A stretch of 64,000 bases of DNA from Paraclostridium dentum (GTDB lineage: Bacteria > Bacillota > Clostridia > Peptostreptococcales > Peptostreptococcaceae). The stretch is from NCBI RefSeq assembly GCF_012922555.1, contig NZ_WIPK01000006.1, forward strand, positions 80,650-144,649, read 5' to 3'. This document shows positions 63,710-64,000 of this stretch, piece by piece. The position numbers and the translations under genes were made by a program. The notes beneath the pieces are model-generated. The model did no database searches. It was given only the letters and a program-made list of their open reading frames with translations, and was not told the origin of the DNA. The number at the start of each line of letters is the position of its first letter. The first letter of the stretch is position 1.

Positions 63710-63736
63710 AATTCGGCATAAGTTACCAAACCTTTA
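63710..63736 (-). promoter_or_regulatory. Sigma-D (sigma-28) promoter of flagellin
   Basis: TAAA (63733-63736), exactly 15 bases, GCCGAATT (63710-63717) on the minus strand, a near-perfect flagellar sigma-28 promoter. Start of transcription expected near 63703, giving a leader of about 80 bases. Confidence 0.88.
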
Positions 63737-63764
63737 TATTTTTTTATTTTTATTTTTTAAAAAA

Positions 63765-63798
63765 ATAAAAAAAGAGTAGAACTTTAATTCTACTCTTT
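63765..63798 (-). terminator. Terminator of the second flagellin gene
   Basis: AAAGAGTAGAA / TTCTACTCTTT, 6-base loop, long T-run on the minus strand; 20 bases past the stop of the second flagellin. Confidence 0.88.
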
Positions 63799-63817
63799 AC
63801 TATTAATATAAGTTTAA

Positions 63818-64000
63818 TTATCTTAATAATTGAGTTACTGACTCAGGTTGTTGCTTAGCTTGTGAAACCATAGCTTGAGATGCTTGGTTTAATATGTTTA
63901 ACTTAGATAACGTAACCATTTCTTTAGCAACATCTACGTCTCTTATTCTTGACTCTGCAGCAGATAAGTTTTCTGTAGAAGTTGTTAAGTTTGAAGAAGT
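63818..64000 (-). CDS. fliC: Second flagellin, only the C-terminal 60 residues in the window
   Basis: The gene continues past the right edge. The visible C-terminal D0/D1 region is almost identical to the first flagellin, differing at two residues I can see: Ser for Gly in AMVSQAKQQ and Thr for Lys in EMVTLSKLN. The DNA is also nearly identical, pointing to a recent tandem duplication or ongoing gene conversion. It has its own terminator, so the two genes probably give separate transcripts. Confidence 0.92.
   Translation of the reverse strand, partial: TSSNLTTSTENLSAAESRIRDVDVAKEMVTLSKLNILNQASQAMVSQAKQQPESVTQLLR

Overview
The window looks like the chromosome of a low-GC, flagellated, anaerobic Firmicute of the Clostridia, most likely the Peptostreptococcaceae (relatives of Clostridioides, Paraclostridium, Romboutsia). 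The evidence is the AT-rich sequence, AGGAGG-type ribosome sites, several TTG/GTG starts, a FliR-FlhB fusion, and the order flagellin - flagellin glycosylation genes - c-di-GMP riboswitch - flgB operon, which parallels the C. difficile flagellar region. The species assignment is inference.

Layout. (1) 1-4613, minus strand: a ydaKLMN-like exopolysaccharide operon (degenerate GGDEF receptor, DUF2334 deacetylase-like protein, GT2 synthase, BcsB-like protein cut by the window edge). (2) 4775-8542: a large beta-propeller histidine kinase and a small zinc-ribbon protein. (3) 8812-12528: pxpA - NRAMP-like transporter - pxpB - pxpC for 5-oxoproline use. (4) 12633-20163: a tight six-gene operon, VTC - DUF4956 - CotH - glycosidase-like - HEAT repeats - GT2 synthase, probably an uncharacterised surface-polymer system. 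(5) 20467-21126: a secreted proline-rich repeat protein. (6) 21452-25825: murQ - murP - mupG - murR for MurNAc recovery, with palindromic elements in and around it. (7) 26028-26863: a MazG-like protein and a small membrane protein. (8) 26908-47026: an early flagellar operon of 22 genes, flgB to fliM plus one unknown gene, read from a sigma-A-type promoter through a c-di-GMP-I riboswitch and a leader terminator. (9) 47749-48810, plus strand: a lone GT2 glycosyltransferase with a sigma-D-like promoter. (10) 48888-62726: a flagellin-glycosylation operon with five glycosyltransferase-type proteins or fusions, a radical SAM/SPASM protein and a CDP-3,6-dideoxyhexose pathway. (11) 62818-64000: two tandem flagellin genes; the first has a sigma-D promoter and a CsrA-type leader hairpin.

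Taken together, the window is largely a motile/sessile switch. c-di-GMP is expected to shut off the flagellar operon through the riboswitch and to stimulate polysaccharide synthesis through the RxxD-bearing YdaK-like receptor. The sigma factor in the flagellar operon would then drive flagellin and at least one glycosyltransferase, with CsrA (not in the window) controlling flagellin translation. The least described parts are the VTC/DUF4956/CotH operon, a small palindromic repeat family around the MurNAc genes, and a flagellar operon lacking fliN, fliL, flbD, flhF and flhG, with a FliM that lacks the usual CheY-binding peptide.
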